Source: Azorhizobium oxalatiphilum | GTDB lineage: Bacteria; Pseudomonadota; Alphaproteobacteria; Rhizobiales; Xanthobacteraceae | Assembly (NCBI RefSeq): GCF_014635325.1 | Contig: NZ_BMCT01000013.1 | Location: 1-64,000 of the forward strand | DNA length: 64,000 nucleotides | Direction: 5' to 3' | Shown here: one piece after another, positions 1-8,960 of the stretch | Numbering within the stretch: position 1 is the stretch's first letter | How the letters are laid out: every line of letters starts with the position of its first letter | Made by a program: the position numbers and the translations under genes | The notes under the pieces: generated by a model | The model's input: only the letters and a program-made list of their open reading frames with translations | Told to the model about the DNA's origin: nothing | Databases searched by the model: none

Positions 1-405
1 GCGGTGTTCCAGACCTCGCAGGAGGGCCTTGGCCAGACGTCGGCTGTGGGCATCGGCGGCGACCCGGTGAAGGGCACGGAGTTCATCGACGTGCTTGAGA
101 TGTTCCTCGCGGACGAGAAGACGCAGTCGATCGTGATGATCGGCGAGATCGGCGGCTCGGCCGAGGAAGATGCGGCTCAGTTCCTGAAGGACGAGGCGAA
201 GCGTGGCCGGAAGAAGCCGATGGTTGGCTTCATCGCGGGCCGCACGGCGCCTCCCGGTCGCCGCATGGGTCATGCGGGCGCGATCATCTCCGGCGGCAAG
301 GGCGGCGCGGAAGACAAGATCGCCGCCATGGAAGAGGCCGGCATCCGCGTCTCGCCCTCCCCGGCACGACTCGGAAAGACCCTGGTCGAAGTGCTGAAGG
401 GCTGA
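1..405 (+). CDS. sucD: Succinyl-CoA ligase [ADP-forming] subunit alpha, C-terminal part
   Basis: This is the 3' part of sucD; the 5' end lies before the window and the frame is open from base 1. SucD with SucC interconverts succinyl-CoA and succinate with substrate-level phosphorylation in the TCA cycle. The visible part carries the family's GIGGDPV and [13 protein letters not shown] stretches and the segment [20 protein letters not shown]. The last of these includes the conserved GHAGAI around the histidine that is phosphorylated in this family. It ends in the usual LVEVLKG-like tail. A strong terminator follows directly, so odhA downstream probably has its own promoter. Confidence 0.96.
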   Translation, partial: AVFQTSQEGLGQTSAVGIGGDPVKGTEFIDVLEMFLADEKTQSIVMIGEIGGSAEEDAAQFLKDEAKRGRKKPMVGFIAGRTAPPGRRMGHAGAIISGGKGGAEDKIAAMEEAGIRVSPSPARLGKTLVEVLKG

Positions 406-415
406 CGAGACAAGA

Positions 416-454
416 GACGGCAATCCGGCGAAGACTACTGGATTGCCGTCTTTT
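416..454 (+). terminator. Rho-independent terminator after sucD
   Basis: A perfect 11-bp stem (GACGGCAATCC at 416-426 with GGATTGCCGTC at 440-450) closes a 13-nt loop and is followed by TTTT. It lies 10 bases after the sucD stop. Confidence 0.9.
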
Positions 455-749
455 CATTGAACAAGTCCGTGTGTCACGCTCAGGTAAGTTCTGAGGATTA
501 CGCATGGTGCAGGTCGGCCCTGCGCAGAATGCCGGGGGGAGAGGGCGGAAGGTTCTTTCGCCGCACCCTCGGGAGGCTTATGTAGCGGCCGGATTTATCC
601 GCTCCGGGAGGAGCAGCTCAGACGGAATTGCGGTCGATCATCGCCGCCGTTCCAGAATGATGGCAGACAAACGGCCAGGAGCCGGTTTCCAGTAACGCTC
701 CCCGCGTTCTGGAGAGACAGCTCCAGGTTGTCATCCGGGATTTAAGCCC
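455..749. other. Intergenic region before odhA
   Basis: The stretch between the sucD terminator and odhA shows no convincing gene. A 63-codon open frame at 504-695 has no recognisable domain and no clear ribosome-binding site. The odhA promoter presumably lies here, but I could not pick a convincing -35/-10 pair. Confidence 0.5.
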
Positions 750-3704
750 ATGTCACGCGCGGACCAGAACGACCAATTCCTCGCCACCTCGTTCCTGTAC
801 GGTGGCAATGCTCAGTGGATCGAAGATCTCTATGCGCAGTACGAGGCCGATCCGGCCTCCGTTGACGCGCAGTGGCAGAGCTTCTTCGCGGCCCTCAAGG
901 ACGATCCGCAGCAGGTCAAGAAGAACGCCGAAGGCGCTTCCTGGAAGAAGCCCAACTGGCCGGTTCACGCCAATGGCGAACTCGTTTCCGCCCTCGACGG
1001 CAACTGGATCGAGGTGGAGAAGAAAGTCACCGACAAGGTGAAGGCGAAGGCCGAGAAGGCCGGCGTCGAATTCTCCGCCACCGAGGTGCAGCAGGCGACC
1101 CGCGACAGCGTGAAGGCGCTGATGATGATCCGCGCCTATCGCATGCGCGGCCATCTGCAGGCCGACCTCGACCCGCTCAAGCTGACCCCGCCGCGCGAGG
1201 CGCCCGAGCTGGATCCGGCCTCCTACGGCTTCTATGAGTCGGACCTCGACCGTAAGATCTTCATCGACAACGTGCTCGGCCTCGAGTTCGCGACCGTGCG
1301 CGAGATGGTCAACATCCTGCGCCGCACGTACTGCCAGACCATCGGCGTCGAGTTCATGCACATCTCCTCCCCCGAGGAGAAGGCGTGGATCCAGGAGCGC
1401 ATCGAGGGCGTGGACAAGGAAGTGTCCTTCACCCGCGAGGGCAAGCGCGCCATCCTGAACAAGCTGGTGGAAGCCGAGGGCTTCGAGAAGTTCCTCGACG
1501 TGAAGTACACCGGCACCAAGCGCTTCGGCCTTGACGGCGGCGAGGCGCTGATCCCGGCCCTTGAGCAGATCATCAAGCGCGGCGGCAATCTGGGCGTGCG
1601 CGACATCGTGGTCGGCATGGCCCATCGCGGCCGCCTGAACGTGCTCACCCAGGTGATGGGCAAGCCGCACCGCGCGCTGTTCCACGAGTTCAAGGGCGGC
1701 TCCTGGGCCCCCGACGACGTGGAAGGCTCGGGCGACGTGAAGTACCACCTTGGCGCCTCGTCGGACCGCGAGTTCGACGGCAACAAGGTGCATGTGGCGC
1801 TCACCGCCAACCCGTCGCATCTGGAAATCGTGGACCCGGTGGTGCTGGGCAAGGCCCGCGCCAAGCAGGACCAGCTCGGCGACACCGAGCGCACCGCCGT
1901 GCTGCCGCTGCTGCTGCATGGCGACGCGGCCTTCGCCGGTCAGGGCGTGGTGGCCGAGTGCCTCGGCCTCTCCGGCCTGAAGGGCCACCGCACCGGTGGT
2001 TCGATCCACGTCATCATCAACAACCAGATCGGCTTCACCACCAATCCGCGCTACTCGCGCTCCTCGCCCTATCCCTCGGATGTGGCGAAGATGATCGAGG
2101 CGCCGATCTTCCACGTGAACGGCGACGATCCGGAAGCGGTGACGTTCTGCGCCAAGGTGGCGATCGAGTTCCGCCAGCGCTTCCACAAGCCGGTGGTGCT
2201 CGACATCTTCTGCTATCGCCGCTTCGGCCATAACGAAGGTGACGAGCCGTCCTTCACCCAGCCGCACATGTACAAGGTGATCCGCGCGCATCCCTCGACG
2301 CTGGAGCTTTACGGCAAGAAGCTCGAAGCCGAAGGCGTGATCGCCGCCGGCGAGCTGGACCAGATCCGGGCCGAGTGGCGCAACAAGCTGGAAGGCGAGT
2401 ATGAGGCCGGCCAGCACTACAAGCCCAACAAGGCCGACTGGCTGGACGGCCGCTGGTCGGGCCTGAAGGCGAGCCATGAGGAAGACGATCCGCGCCGTGG
2501 CGACACCGGCGTCGATCTGGACGTCCTCAAGGACATCACCAAGAAGATCACCACCGTGCCGGAGGGCTTCACCCCCCACCGCACCATCCAGCGCTTCCTC
2601 GACAACCGCCGCAAGGCGGTGCTGGAGGACGGCGCGGGCATCGACTGGGCGACCGGCGAGGCGCTGGCCTTCTGCTCGCTGCTGGAAGAGCGTCATCCGG
2701 TCCGCCTGTCGGGCCAGGACGTGGAACGCGGTACCTTCTCGCAGCGTCATTCGGTGCTGACCGACCAGGACACCGAGGCCCGCTGGAAGCCGTTCAACCA
2801 CCTCACCGACAACCAGGCCAAGTACGAGGTCATCAACTCGATGCTCTCGGAAGAGGCGGTGCTCGGCTTCGAGTATGGCTATTCGCTGTCCGAGCCCAAC
2901 ACGCTGGTGATGTGGGAAGCCCAGTTCGGCGACTTCGCCAACGGCGCGCAGGTGGTGTTCGACCAGTTCATCTCCTCCGGCGAGCGCAAGTGGCTGCGCA
3001 TGTCCGGCCTCGTGTGCCTGCTGCCGCACGGCTATGAAGGCCAGGGTCCCGAGCATTCCTCGGCCCGTCTCGAGCGCTATCTGCAGATGTGCGCGGAAGA
3101 CAACATGCAGGTCGCCAACTGCACCACGCCGGCGAACTACTTCCACATCCTGCGCCGTCAGCTGAAGCGCGACATCCGCAAGCCGCTGATCCTGATGACG
3201 CCGAAGTCGCTGCTGCGCCACAAGCGGGCGGTGTCCTCGCTGTCCGAGTTCGGTCCCGGCACCGCCTTCCACCGCGTGCTGTGGGACGACGCCCAGTCGC
3301 ACCCGACCGATGCCCTCCAACTGGTGGCGGACGACAAGATCCGTCGCGTCGTGCTCTGCACCGGCAAGGTCTATTATGACCTGCTGGAGGAGCGCGAGAA
3401 GCGCGGCACCAACGACGTGTATCTGATGCGCGTCGAGCAGTTGTTCCCGTTCCCGCTGAAGACGATGGTGCAGGAGCTGTCGCGCTTCAAGAACGCCGAA
3501 GTGGTGTGGTGCCAGGAAGAGCCGAAGAACCAGGGCGCCTGGGCTTTCGTGCAGCCTTACCTGGAGTGGGTGCTGGAGAATGCCGGCGGCGTGTCCAAGC
3601 GTCCGACCTATGCCGGCCGTCCGGCGTCCGCCGCCACCGCCACCGGCCTGATGTCGAAGCATCTGGCCCAGCTGAAGGTCTTCCTCGAGGAAGCGCTGGG
3701 CTGA
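750..3704 (+). CDS. odhA: 2-oxoglutarate dehydrogenase E1 component
   Basis: This is the thiamine-diphosphate-dependent E1 subunit (also called sucA), which decarboxylates 2-oxoglutarate and passes the succinyl group to the lipoyl domain of E2. At 984 aa it has the usual family length. It starts with the small N-terminal E2-binding motif region (FLYGGNAQWIEDLYAQYE). The active-site stretch GMAHRGRLNVL is near residue 290, HGDAAFAGQGVV near 388 and INNQIGFTTNP near 424. The C-terminal transketolase-like half has the EQLFPFP and EEPKNQGAW motifs. The start is ATG. It sits between sucD and odhB, as is common in Alphaproteobacteria. Confidence 0.97.
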   Translation: MSRADQNDQFLATSFLYGGNAQWIEDLYAQYEADPASVDAQWQSFFAALKDDPQQVKKNAEGASWKKPNWPVHANGELVSALDGNWIEVEKKVTDKVKAKAEKAGVEFSATEVQQATRDSVKALMMIRAYRMRGHLQADLDPLKLTPPREAPELDPASYGFYESDLDRKIFIDNVLGLEFATVREMVNILRRTYCQTIGVEFMHISSPEEKAWIQERIEGVDKEVSFTREGKRAILNKLVEAEGFEKFLDVKYTGTKRFGLDGGEALIPALEQIIKRGGNLGVRDIVVGMAHRGRLNVLTQVMGKPHRALFHEFKGGSWAPDDVEGSGDVKYHLGASSDREFDGNKVHVALTANPSHLEIVDPVVLGKARAKQDQLGDTERTAVLPLLLHGDAAFAGQGVVAECLGLSGLKGHRTGGSIHVIINNQIGFTTNPRYSRSSPYPSDVAKMIEAPIFHVNGDDPEAVTFCAKVAIEFRQRFHKPVVLDIFCYRRFGHNEGDEPSFTQPHMYKVIRAHPSTLELYGKKLEAEGVIAAGELDQIRAEWRNKLEGEYEAGQHYKPNKADWLDGRWSGLKASHEEDDPRRGDTGVDLDVLKDITKKITTVPEGFTPHRTIQRFLDNRRKAVLEDGAGIDWATGEALAFCSLLEERHPVRLSGQDVERGTFSQRHSVLTDQDTEARWKPFNHLTDNQAKYEVINSMLSEEAVLGFEYGYSLSEPNTLVMWEAQFGDFANGAQVVFDQFISSGERKWLRMSGLVCLLPHGYEGQGPEHSSARLERYLQMCAEDNMQVANCTTPANYFHILRRQLKRDIRKPLILMTPKSLLRHKRAVSSLSEFGPGTAFHRVLWDDAQSHPTDALQLVADDKIRRVVLCTGKVYYDLLEEREKRGTNDVYLMRVEQLFPFPLKTMVQELSRFKNAEVVWCQEEPKNQGAWAFVQPYLEWVLENAGGVSKRPTYAGRPASAATATGLMSKHLAQLKVFLEEALG

Positions 3705-3989
3705 GGGCTGCCGGTTTTCCGCACCGCTCAGCGGCGCGGAAAACCGCAAGGGATTGGCCGGCTTCCTTGAGCCGGTCAGGCTGTTTGATCCGGTGCCGTG
3801 TCGCCCTTTTGGCGCGCGCCGGATCGTGGTGGGACCGGAGCCGGCCATGGCCGGGGATGGGTTCCGCCGATGTCCAATCGTGGGGAGGGAGGCTGGAGCG
3901 CCATGAGGCGACAGGCTCTCTTCCTTGTCTTGCGCCGGGTCTGACCCGGCCTCCGAGCGTTTGAGGGAGGCCCCCCGCGGGCGAATGTG

Positions 3990-5228
3990 ATGGCGACCGA
4001 AATCCGCGTGCCCACCCTGGGCGAGTCCGTTACCGAAGCGACCATCGGCAAGTGGTTCAAGAAGCCCGGCGATGCGGTGAAGGCCGACGAGCCTCTGGTT
4101 GAGCTTGAGACCGACAAGGTCACCGTGGAAGTCCCCGCTCCGGCGGCCGGCGTTCTCTCAGAGATCGTCGCCAAGGACGGTGACACCGTCGGTGTCGGCG
4201 CCCTGCTGGGCAACATCACCGCGGGTGGCGCCGGCGCTGCCGCGGCGCCCGCAGCCAAGGCTGAAGCCCCCAAGGCCGCTGCGCCTGCCCCGGCTCCGGC
4301 CGCCGCGCCCGCCGCTGCTCCGAAGGCTGCCGCCTCCAGCGCCAACGGCCCGGCCGTCGACCGCCTCGCCGCCGAGAGCGGCGTTGCCGCCGGCAATGTC
4401 GCCGGTTCCGGCAAGGATGGCCGCGTGACCAAGGGCGACATGCTCGCCGCCATCGCCACCGGCGGTTCCGCCCCGGCTCCGGCCGCCGCGGTGTCCGTGC
4501 CGCGCGTCGCCTCTTCGGCCGATGATGCCGCGCGCGAAGAGCGCGTGAAGATGACCAAGCTGCGCCAGACCATCGCGCGCCGCCTGAAGGACGCCCAGAA
4601 CACCGCCGCCATGCTCACCACGTTCAATGACGTGGACATGAGTGCGGTGATGGCCCTGCGCGCCCAGTTCAAGGACTCCTTCGAGAAGAAGCACGGCACC
4701 AAGCTGGGCTTCATGGGCTTCTTCACCAAGGCCGTGATCGCGGCCCTGAAGGACCTGCCGGCGGTGAACGCCGAGATCGACGGTCAGGACCTGATCTACA
4801 AGAACTACTACAACATCGGCATCGCGGTCGGCACCGAGAAGGGCCTCGTGGTTCCCGTGGTGCGTGACGCCGACGAGCTGTCGGTGGCCGGCATCGAGAA
4901 GGCCATCGCCGGCTACGGCCGCAAGGCCCGTGACGGCAAGCTCGGCATCGAGGACATGCAGGGCGGCACCTTCACCATCACCAACGGCGGCATCTACGGC
5001 TCGCTGATGTCCACCCCGATCCTGAATGCGCCGCAGTCGGGCATCCTCGGCATGCACCGCATCGAGGAGCGTCCGGTGGTGGTCAAGGGGCAGGTGGTGA
5101 TCCGCCCGATGATGTACCTCGCGCTCTCCTACGACCACCGCATCGTCGACGGCCGCGAGGCCGTGACCTTCCTGGTGCGCGTGAAGGAGACGCTGGAAGA
5201 TCCCGCGCGTCTCGTGCTGGACCTCTGA
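3990..5228 (+). CDS. odhB: 2-oxoglutarate dehydrogenase E2 component (dihydrolipoyllysine succinyltransferase)
   Basis: E2 (also sucB) transfers the succinyl group from E1 to CoA and forms the core of the complex. The order is a lipoyl domain at about residues 1-75 with the ETDKV motif (lipoylated K43), an Ala/Pro-rich flexible linker, a small E1/E3-binding domain (DRLAAESGV...KGDML), and the catalytic domain ending in [12 protein letters not shown], which holds the active-site histidine. The product is 412 aa. A GTG lies directly before the ATG chosen here (3987), so either could initiate. A perfect terminator follows. Confidence 0.96.
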   Translation: MATEIRVPTLGESVTEATIGKWFKKPGDAVKADEPLVELETDKVTVEVPAPAAGVLSEIVAKDGDTVGVGALLGNITAGGAGAAAAPAAKAEAPKAAAPAPAPAAAPAAAPKAAASSANGPAVDRLAAESGVAAGNVAGSGKDGRVTKGDMLAAIATGGSAPAPAAAVSVPRVASSADDAAREERVKMTKLRQTIARRLKDAQNTAAMLTTFNDVDMSAVMALRAQFKDSFEKKHGTKLGFMGFFTKAVIAALKDLPAVNAEIDGQDLIYKNYYNIGIAVGTEKGLVVPVVRDADELSVAGIEKAIAGYGRKARDGKLGIEDMQGGTFTITNGGIYGSLMSTPILNAPQSGILGMHRIEERPVVVKGQVVIRPMMYLALSYDHRIVDGREAVTFLVRVKETLEDPARLVLDL

Positions 5229-5246
5229 TCCGCGCGTTTGTCTCGA

Positions 5247-5279
5247 CCCGTGCGGCCGGCCTCGGCCGCACGGGTTTTT
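5247..5279 (+). terminator. Rho-independent terminator after odhB
   Basis: A perfect 12-bp stem (CCCGTGCGGCCG at 5247-5258 with CGGCCGCACGGG at 5263-5274) has a 4-nt loop and is followed by TTTTT. It separates odhB from lpdA, which suggests a separate lpdA promoter in 5280-5428. Confidence 0.92.
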
Positions 5280-5428
5280 CAGAGCGCGATCCGGGCCGTT
5301 TCCAACGGGCCGGTCAATCGCCCTCTCAGGCTCAAAGTGAGCGGCCTTGCTGGCTCGGGTTGATGTGAGCCACGCGGGCGCATCCGGCGCCGCCGGCCGC
5401 TCCCCTCCTCCTTCAAGGACCGAAATTC

Positions 5429-6835
5429 ATGGCCAACTACGACCTGATCGTCATCGGCACCGGCCCCGGCGGCTATGTGGCTGCCATCCGCGCCGCCCAG
5501 CTCGGCCTCAAGACCGCCGTGGTCGAGAAGCGCGCCACCCATGGCGGCACCTGCCTGAACGTCGGCTGCATTCCCTCGAAGGCCCTGCTCTTCGCCTCGG
5601 AGAAGTTCGAGGAAGCCGGCCATTCCTTCGCCGGCATGGGCATCAATGTCTCCGCCCCCAAGCTTGATCTGGCCGCCATGCAGGCGTTCAAGGACAAGGG
5701 CGTCGATGGCAATGTGAAGGGCGTCGAGTTCCTGCTCAAGAAGAACAAGATCGACGTCCATTTCGGCACCGCCAAGATCCTCGGCACCGGCAAGGTGGAA
5801 GTCACCGCCAATGCGGACGGCGCCAAGCAGGTGCTGGAGACCAAGAACATCCTGATCGCCACCGGCTCGGATGTGGCCCAGCTGCCCGGCGTCACCATCG
5901 ATGAAGAGAAGGTGGTGTCCTCCACCGGCGCGCTGGCCCTGAAGAAGGTGCCGGGCAAGCTGGTGGTGGTCGGCGCCGGCGTCATCGGCCTTGAGCTCGG
6001 CAGCGTGTGGCGCCGCCTCGGCGCCGAGGTGACGGTGGTCGAATATCTCGACCGCATCCTGCCCGGCATGGACGGCGAAGTCGCCAAGTCCTTCCAGCGC
6101 ATCCTCGCCAAGCAGGGCTTCGGTTTCAAGCTGGGCACCAAGGTCACGGGCGTCGAGACCAAGGGCAAGGGCCTGAAGGTCTCGGTGGAGCCGGCCGCCG
6201 GCGGTGAGGCCGAGGTGCTGGATGCCGACGTGGTGCTGGTGGCCATCGGCCGCGTCGCCTACACGCAGGGTCTGGGCCTGGCGGAAGCCGGCGTCGAGAC
6301 CGACAAGCGCGGCCGCGTGGTGGTGGACAAGCACTACAAGACCAACGTCGACGGCATCTACGCCATCGGCGACGTGATCGCCGGCCCGATGCTGGCCCAC
6401 AAGGCCGAGGACGAGGGCATGGCGCTGGCCGAGACCCTCGCCGGCAAGGCGGGTCATGTGAATTACGATGTCATCCCCGGCGTCGTGTACACCTTCCCGG
6501 AGGTGGCTTCCGTCGGCAAGACCGAGGAAGAGCTGAAGGAAGCGGGCATCGCCTACAACGTCGGCAAGTTCCCCTTCACGGCCAATGGCCGCGCCAAGGT
6601 GAACAACACCACCGACGGCTTCGTGAAGTTCCTGGCGGATGCGGCCACCGACAAGGTGCTGGGCTGCCACATCATCGGCCCCGAGGCCGGCGAGATGATC
6701 CACGAGGTCTGCGTGCTCATGGAGTTCGGCGGCTCGTCGGAAGATCTGGCCCGCACCTGCCACGCCCATCCGACCCGCTCGGAAGCGGTGAAGGAAGCGG
6801 CGCTGGCGGTCGAGAAGCGCGCCATCCACTTCTGA
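5429..6835 (+). CDS. lpdA: Dihydrolipoyl dehydrogenase (E3)
   Basis: This FAD-dependent E3 reoxidises the dihydrolipoyl group of E2 with NAD+, serving 2-oxoglutarate dehydrogenase and probably other 2-oxoacid complexes. At 468 aa it has the standard length. It shows the N-terminal FAD-binding [10 protein letters not shown], the redox-active disulfide in [14 protein letters not shown] (C42 and C47), and the NAD-binding [10 protein letters not shown] near residue 184. The second FAD contact is [20 protein letters not shown], and the C-terminal HAHPTRSE carries the active-site base histidine. The ATG is preceded by AAGGA. Confidence 0.97.
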   Translation: MANYDLIVIGTGPGGYVAAIRAAQLGLKTAVVEKRATHGGTCLNVGCIPSKALLFASEKFEEAGHSFAGMGINVSAPKLDLAAMQAFKDKGVDGNVKGVEFLLKKNKIDVHFGTAKILGTGKVEVTANADGAKQVLETKNILIATGSDVAQLPGVTIDEEKVVSSTGALALKKVPGKLVVVGAGVIGLELGSVWRRLGAEVTVVEYLDRILPGMDGEVAKSFQRILAKQGFGFKLGTKVTGVETKGKGLKVSVEPAAGGEAEVLDADVVLVAIGRVAYTQGLGLAEAGVETDKRGRVVVDKHYKTNVDGIYAIGDVIAGPMLAHKAEDEGMALAETLAGKAGHVNYDVIPGVVYTFPEVASVGKTEEELKEAGIAYNVGKFPFTANGRAKVNNTTDGFVKFLADAATDKVLGCHIIGPEAGEMIHEVCVLMEFGGSSEDLARTCHAHPTRSEAVKEAALAVEKRAIHF

Positions 6836-6859
6836 TCGCGCGTAACGTCTGAAAGAAAG

Positions 6860-6896
6860 ACGGCCGGTCCGCAGTGCGGGCCGGCCGTTTTCTTTT
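6860..6896 (+). terminator. Rho-independent terminator after lpdA
   Basis: An 11-bp stem with one G-U pair (6860-6870 with 6878-6888) and a 7-nt loop is followed by the T-rich tract TTTTCTTTT. It also faces the convergent small gene at 6922-7050. Confidence 0.88.
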
Positions 6897-6921
6897 GTCC
6901 GCCAGATGGAGCAGGGGGCGA

Positions 6922-7050
6922 TCAGCCGCCCTTGCTGGTGCTGGTCGTCGTGGTCTGGTTGGAGGCGTGGCCGGCGCTGCAGTCGGCGAAGGCTGGCGCG
7001 GCAGCGGCCACGAAGGAGAGGGTGCAGAGGGCGAGGGCAATGCGCTTCAT
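6922..7050 (-). CDS. Small secreted protein, 42 residues
   Basis: This short minus-strand gene encodes a 42-residue product. It has a textbook Sec signal peptide: MKR, a hydrophobic core IALALCTLSFVAAAAP, and cleavage after AFA. The mature peptide is only about 18 residues; it begins with DCSAGH and ends in a Thr/Ser-rich tail with SKGG. An AGGAG ribosome-binding site lies 9 bases before the ATG. Similar tiny periplasmic proteins with a DC-AGH start and a Thr/Ser tail occur, as I recall, in other Hyphomicrobiales, always as hypothetical proteins. The mature part has a single cysteine. The function is unknown; it could equally be a processed peptide or a structural envelope factor. Confidence 0.7.
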   Translation of the reverse strand: MKRIALALCTLSFVAAAAPAFADCSAGHASNQTTTTSTSKGG

Positions 7051-7262
7051 TGGTCTCATCTCCTGAAGTGTGCTTTGGCACACCATGAGGCTAACCCCGC
7101 CGGGCGCTTCGCCAATGCCCGAAAAAGCGCCGCGCCTGCCGTTGCGGCAGCGGGGTGCCGCTTTTCACGGGGAGTTGTAGAGTAAGGGCCGTGCCGGAGT
7201 GCCGTGCCGCCCAGCAAGCACGCCCTTCAAACGCCGCAAGCCCTCCCCATCTTCAGGCCACC

Positions 7263-7844
7263 ATGTCCGAACAGCATTCCCCTGATCCGTCCCGGCCTCC
7301 CCATGCCCGACCGCGCACGCGCTCGGCGTGGCGGCCGCTGTTCATGGTGATCGCGCTGCTGTTCCTCATCGAGGCGTGGCTGTGGGCGAAGACCGCGCCC
7401 ATGGTGCGCTGGGTGATCCAGCACATTCCGTTCGAGCGCGCCAAGCAGGCGCTGGCCGAGTGGGCGCGACGCCTGCCGCCCTATGGCGCGCTGGTGCTGT
7501 TCATCGTGCCGCTGATCCTGATCGAGCCCATCAATATCCTCGCCCTCTGGTTCTATGCCCATAAGCAGTTCGTGCTGGGCAGCCTGTGTTTCCTCGTGGC
7601 GAAGCTGGTGGGCGTGGGCCTCATGGCTTTCCTGTTCGAAGCCTGCCGGGAGCAGTTGCGCTCTATTCGATGGTTCTCGCGGCTGATCGACTGGGTGATC
7701 GCGGCCAACCACTGGGCGCATTCGCTGGTGGAGCCCTACAAGCAGGAGCTGAAGGCCGCCTTCGCCGCGTGGACGAAGGGCAAGGGCAACGGCTTCTGGC
7801 GCCGGGTGATGGACATCCGCCGCCGTGCCTTCAGGGGCGGCTGA
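7263..7844 (+). CDS. Conserved hypothetical membrane protein
   Basis: The product of 193 aa has a proline/arginine-rich cytoplasmic N terminus (about 25 residues) and hydrophobic segments at roughly residues 27-41, 75-95 and 104-123. A basic C-terminal tail ends in RRRAFRGG. No catalytic motif is visible. I chose the ATG at 7263 because the region upstream in the same frame, which opens with a GTG at 7155, is not protein-like. The gene is convergent with xerC, with only 6 bases between the stop codons. It resembles small membrane proteins found beside xerC in Hyphomicrobiales, function unknown. Confidence 0.75.
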   Translation: MSEQHSPDPSRPPHARPRTRSAWRPLFMVIALLFLIEAWLWAKTAPMVRWVIQHIPFERAKQALAEWARRLPPYGALVLFIVPLILIEPINILALWFYAHKQFVLGSLCFLVAKLVGVGLMAFLFEACREQLRSIRWFSRLIDWVIAANHWAHSLVEPYKQELKAAFAAWTKGKGNGFWRRVMDIRRRAFRGG

Positions 7845-7850
7845 TCTTTC

Positions 7851-8834
7851 TCACGCCCGCGGATGCGCCGCCCGATAGGCTTCCATGAGCCGTGCCGCAT
7901 CCACCGCCGTATAGACCTGCGTGGTGGAAAGCGAGGCGTGGCCCAGCAGTTCCTGAATGGCCCTGATCTCGCCGCCCGCCGCCAGCAGGTGGGTGGCGAA
8001 GGAATGGCGCAGGGCGTGCGGCGTTGCCGTATCCGGCAGGCCGAGCGCGCCGCGCATGCTGGCGACCGCCGCCTGCACGATGCGCGGTGAGAGCGGCCCG
8101 CCGCGTGCGCCCCGGAACAGCGGCTTTTCCGCTTCAAGCTGATAGGGGCAGAGCGCGGCATAGTCCGCCACCGCGCGCGCCACCTGCGGCAGCAGGGGCA
8201 CCATGCGGGTCTTGTTGCCCTTGCCGGTCACGGTGATCTGGTCGCCCTTGCCCGGTTCGGGCATGGCGGCGCGGGTGAGGCCGAGGGCCTCGGAGACGCG
8301 CAGGCCGCAGCCATAGAGCAGGGCCAGCACCGCCGCATCGCGGGCCAATACCCACGGCGCGCGATCCTCGCCCACGCGGGTTTCGGGATCGGCCAGCGCC
8401 TTTGCGTCGGAGACCGAGACCGGCTTGGGCAGGCTGCGCTTCAGCTTGGGCGTGCGCACGGCGGCAAGCGCCCCCACCTTGCCGAGCCCCTCCCGCTCCA
8501 GATGCCGCCCGAAGGAGCGGGCCGCCGCCATCAGCCGCACCAGCGTGCGCGGCGAGACGCCATCCGCCCGGCGGGAGGCGAGGAGCGCGCGCACGTCGGC
8601 GGGGGCGAGGGCGCCCATCTGCGCCAGCGTCGGCCGCTCGCCCAGATGCAGGGCCAGCCGGTTGATCACCAGCGTGAGGTCGCGGGCATAGGCGTCGAGC
8701 GTCTTGGGGGAGAGCCGCCGCTCATGGGCGAGGCGGTTGAGCCAGCCTTCCACGGCAGGCGCGAGGTCGGCGCTCTGCCCCGCCAGCAGCGCCGCGCGCG
8801 ACCGGGCGGCCTTCGCTTCGTCCGTCATGGCCAT
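7851..8834 (-). CDS. xerC: Tyrosine recombinase XerC
   Basis: This is a site-specific tyrosine recombinase of 327 aa that resolves chromosome dimers at dif together with XerD. The N-terminal SAM-like DNA-binding domain spans about residues 20-115. The catalytic domain shows the full set: Arg in CGLRVSEAL (about 178), Lys in TGKGNKTR, His and Arg in HALRHSFATHLL (about 270-275), His in LLGHASLSTTQVY, and the nucleophile tyrosine in that last motif (about 307). An AAGGAG site sits 8 bases before the ATG at 8834. The frame stays open far upstream, but that part is antisense to the PadR gene and was excluded. XerC rather than XerD is inferred from general resemblance and a neighbourhood near lpdA. 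Confidence 0.9.
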   Translation of the reverse strand: MAMTDEAKAARSRAALLAGQSADLAPAVEGWLNRLAHERRLSPKTLDAYARDLTLVINRLALHLGERPTLAQMGALAPADVRALLASRRADGVSPRTLVRLMAAARSFGRHLEREGLGKVGALAAVRTPKLKRSLPKPVSVSDAKALADPETRVGEDRAPWVLARDAAVLALLYGCGLRVSEALGLTRAAMPEPGKGDQITVTGKGNKTRMVPLLPQVARAVADYAALCPYQLEAEKPLFRGARGGPLSPRIVQAAVASMRGALGLPDTATPHALRHSFATHLLAAGGEIRAIQELLGHASLSTTQVYTAVDAARLMEAYRAAHPRA

Positions 8835-8894
8835 GGGCTGGTCTCCTTCGGCCCCAAGCCTAACCCGGCCGGGCTTAATGGATCCCCTCTTGCA

Positions 8895-8943
8895 TTTCGA
8901 TATATCGAAAGATATATGTGCTGACGTTGTATCGTAAGATACA
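8895..8943. promoter_or_regulatory. Paired TATC-N4-GATA operator-like sites upstream of the PadR gene
   Basis: Two inverted repeats of the same form lie in the xerC/PadR divergent gap. The first is ATATATC-GAAA-GATATAT (8900-8917), overlapping the perfect palindrome TTTCGATATATCGAAA (8895-8910). The second is TGTATC-GTAA-GATACA (8928-8943). Their centres are 27 bp apart, and the second ends just before the AAAGGAG ribosome-binding site of the PadR gene. The AT-rich block stands out from its GC-rich surroundings. Autoregulation by the PadR protein is the simplest reading. Confidence 0.65.
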
Positions 8944-8960
8944 TCTAAAGGAGTAATATC

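Noticed and set aside
504-695. A 63-codon open frame between sucD and odhA.
   Set aside because: No ribosome-binding site, no recognisable domain, and composition unlike the neighbouring proteins.
753-3848. A 1031-codon open frame antisense to odhA.
   Set aside because: It mirrors odhA codon bias, has Leu/His/Arg-rich protein-unlike composition and no motif. High GC makes long antisense open frames common.
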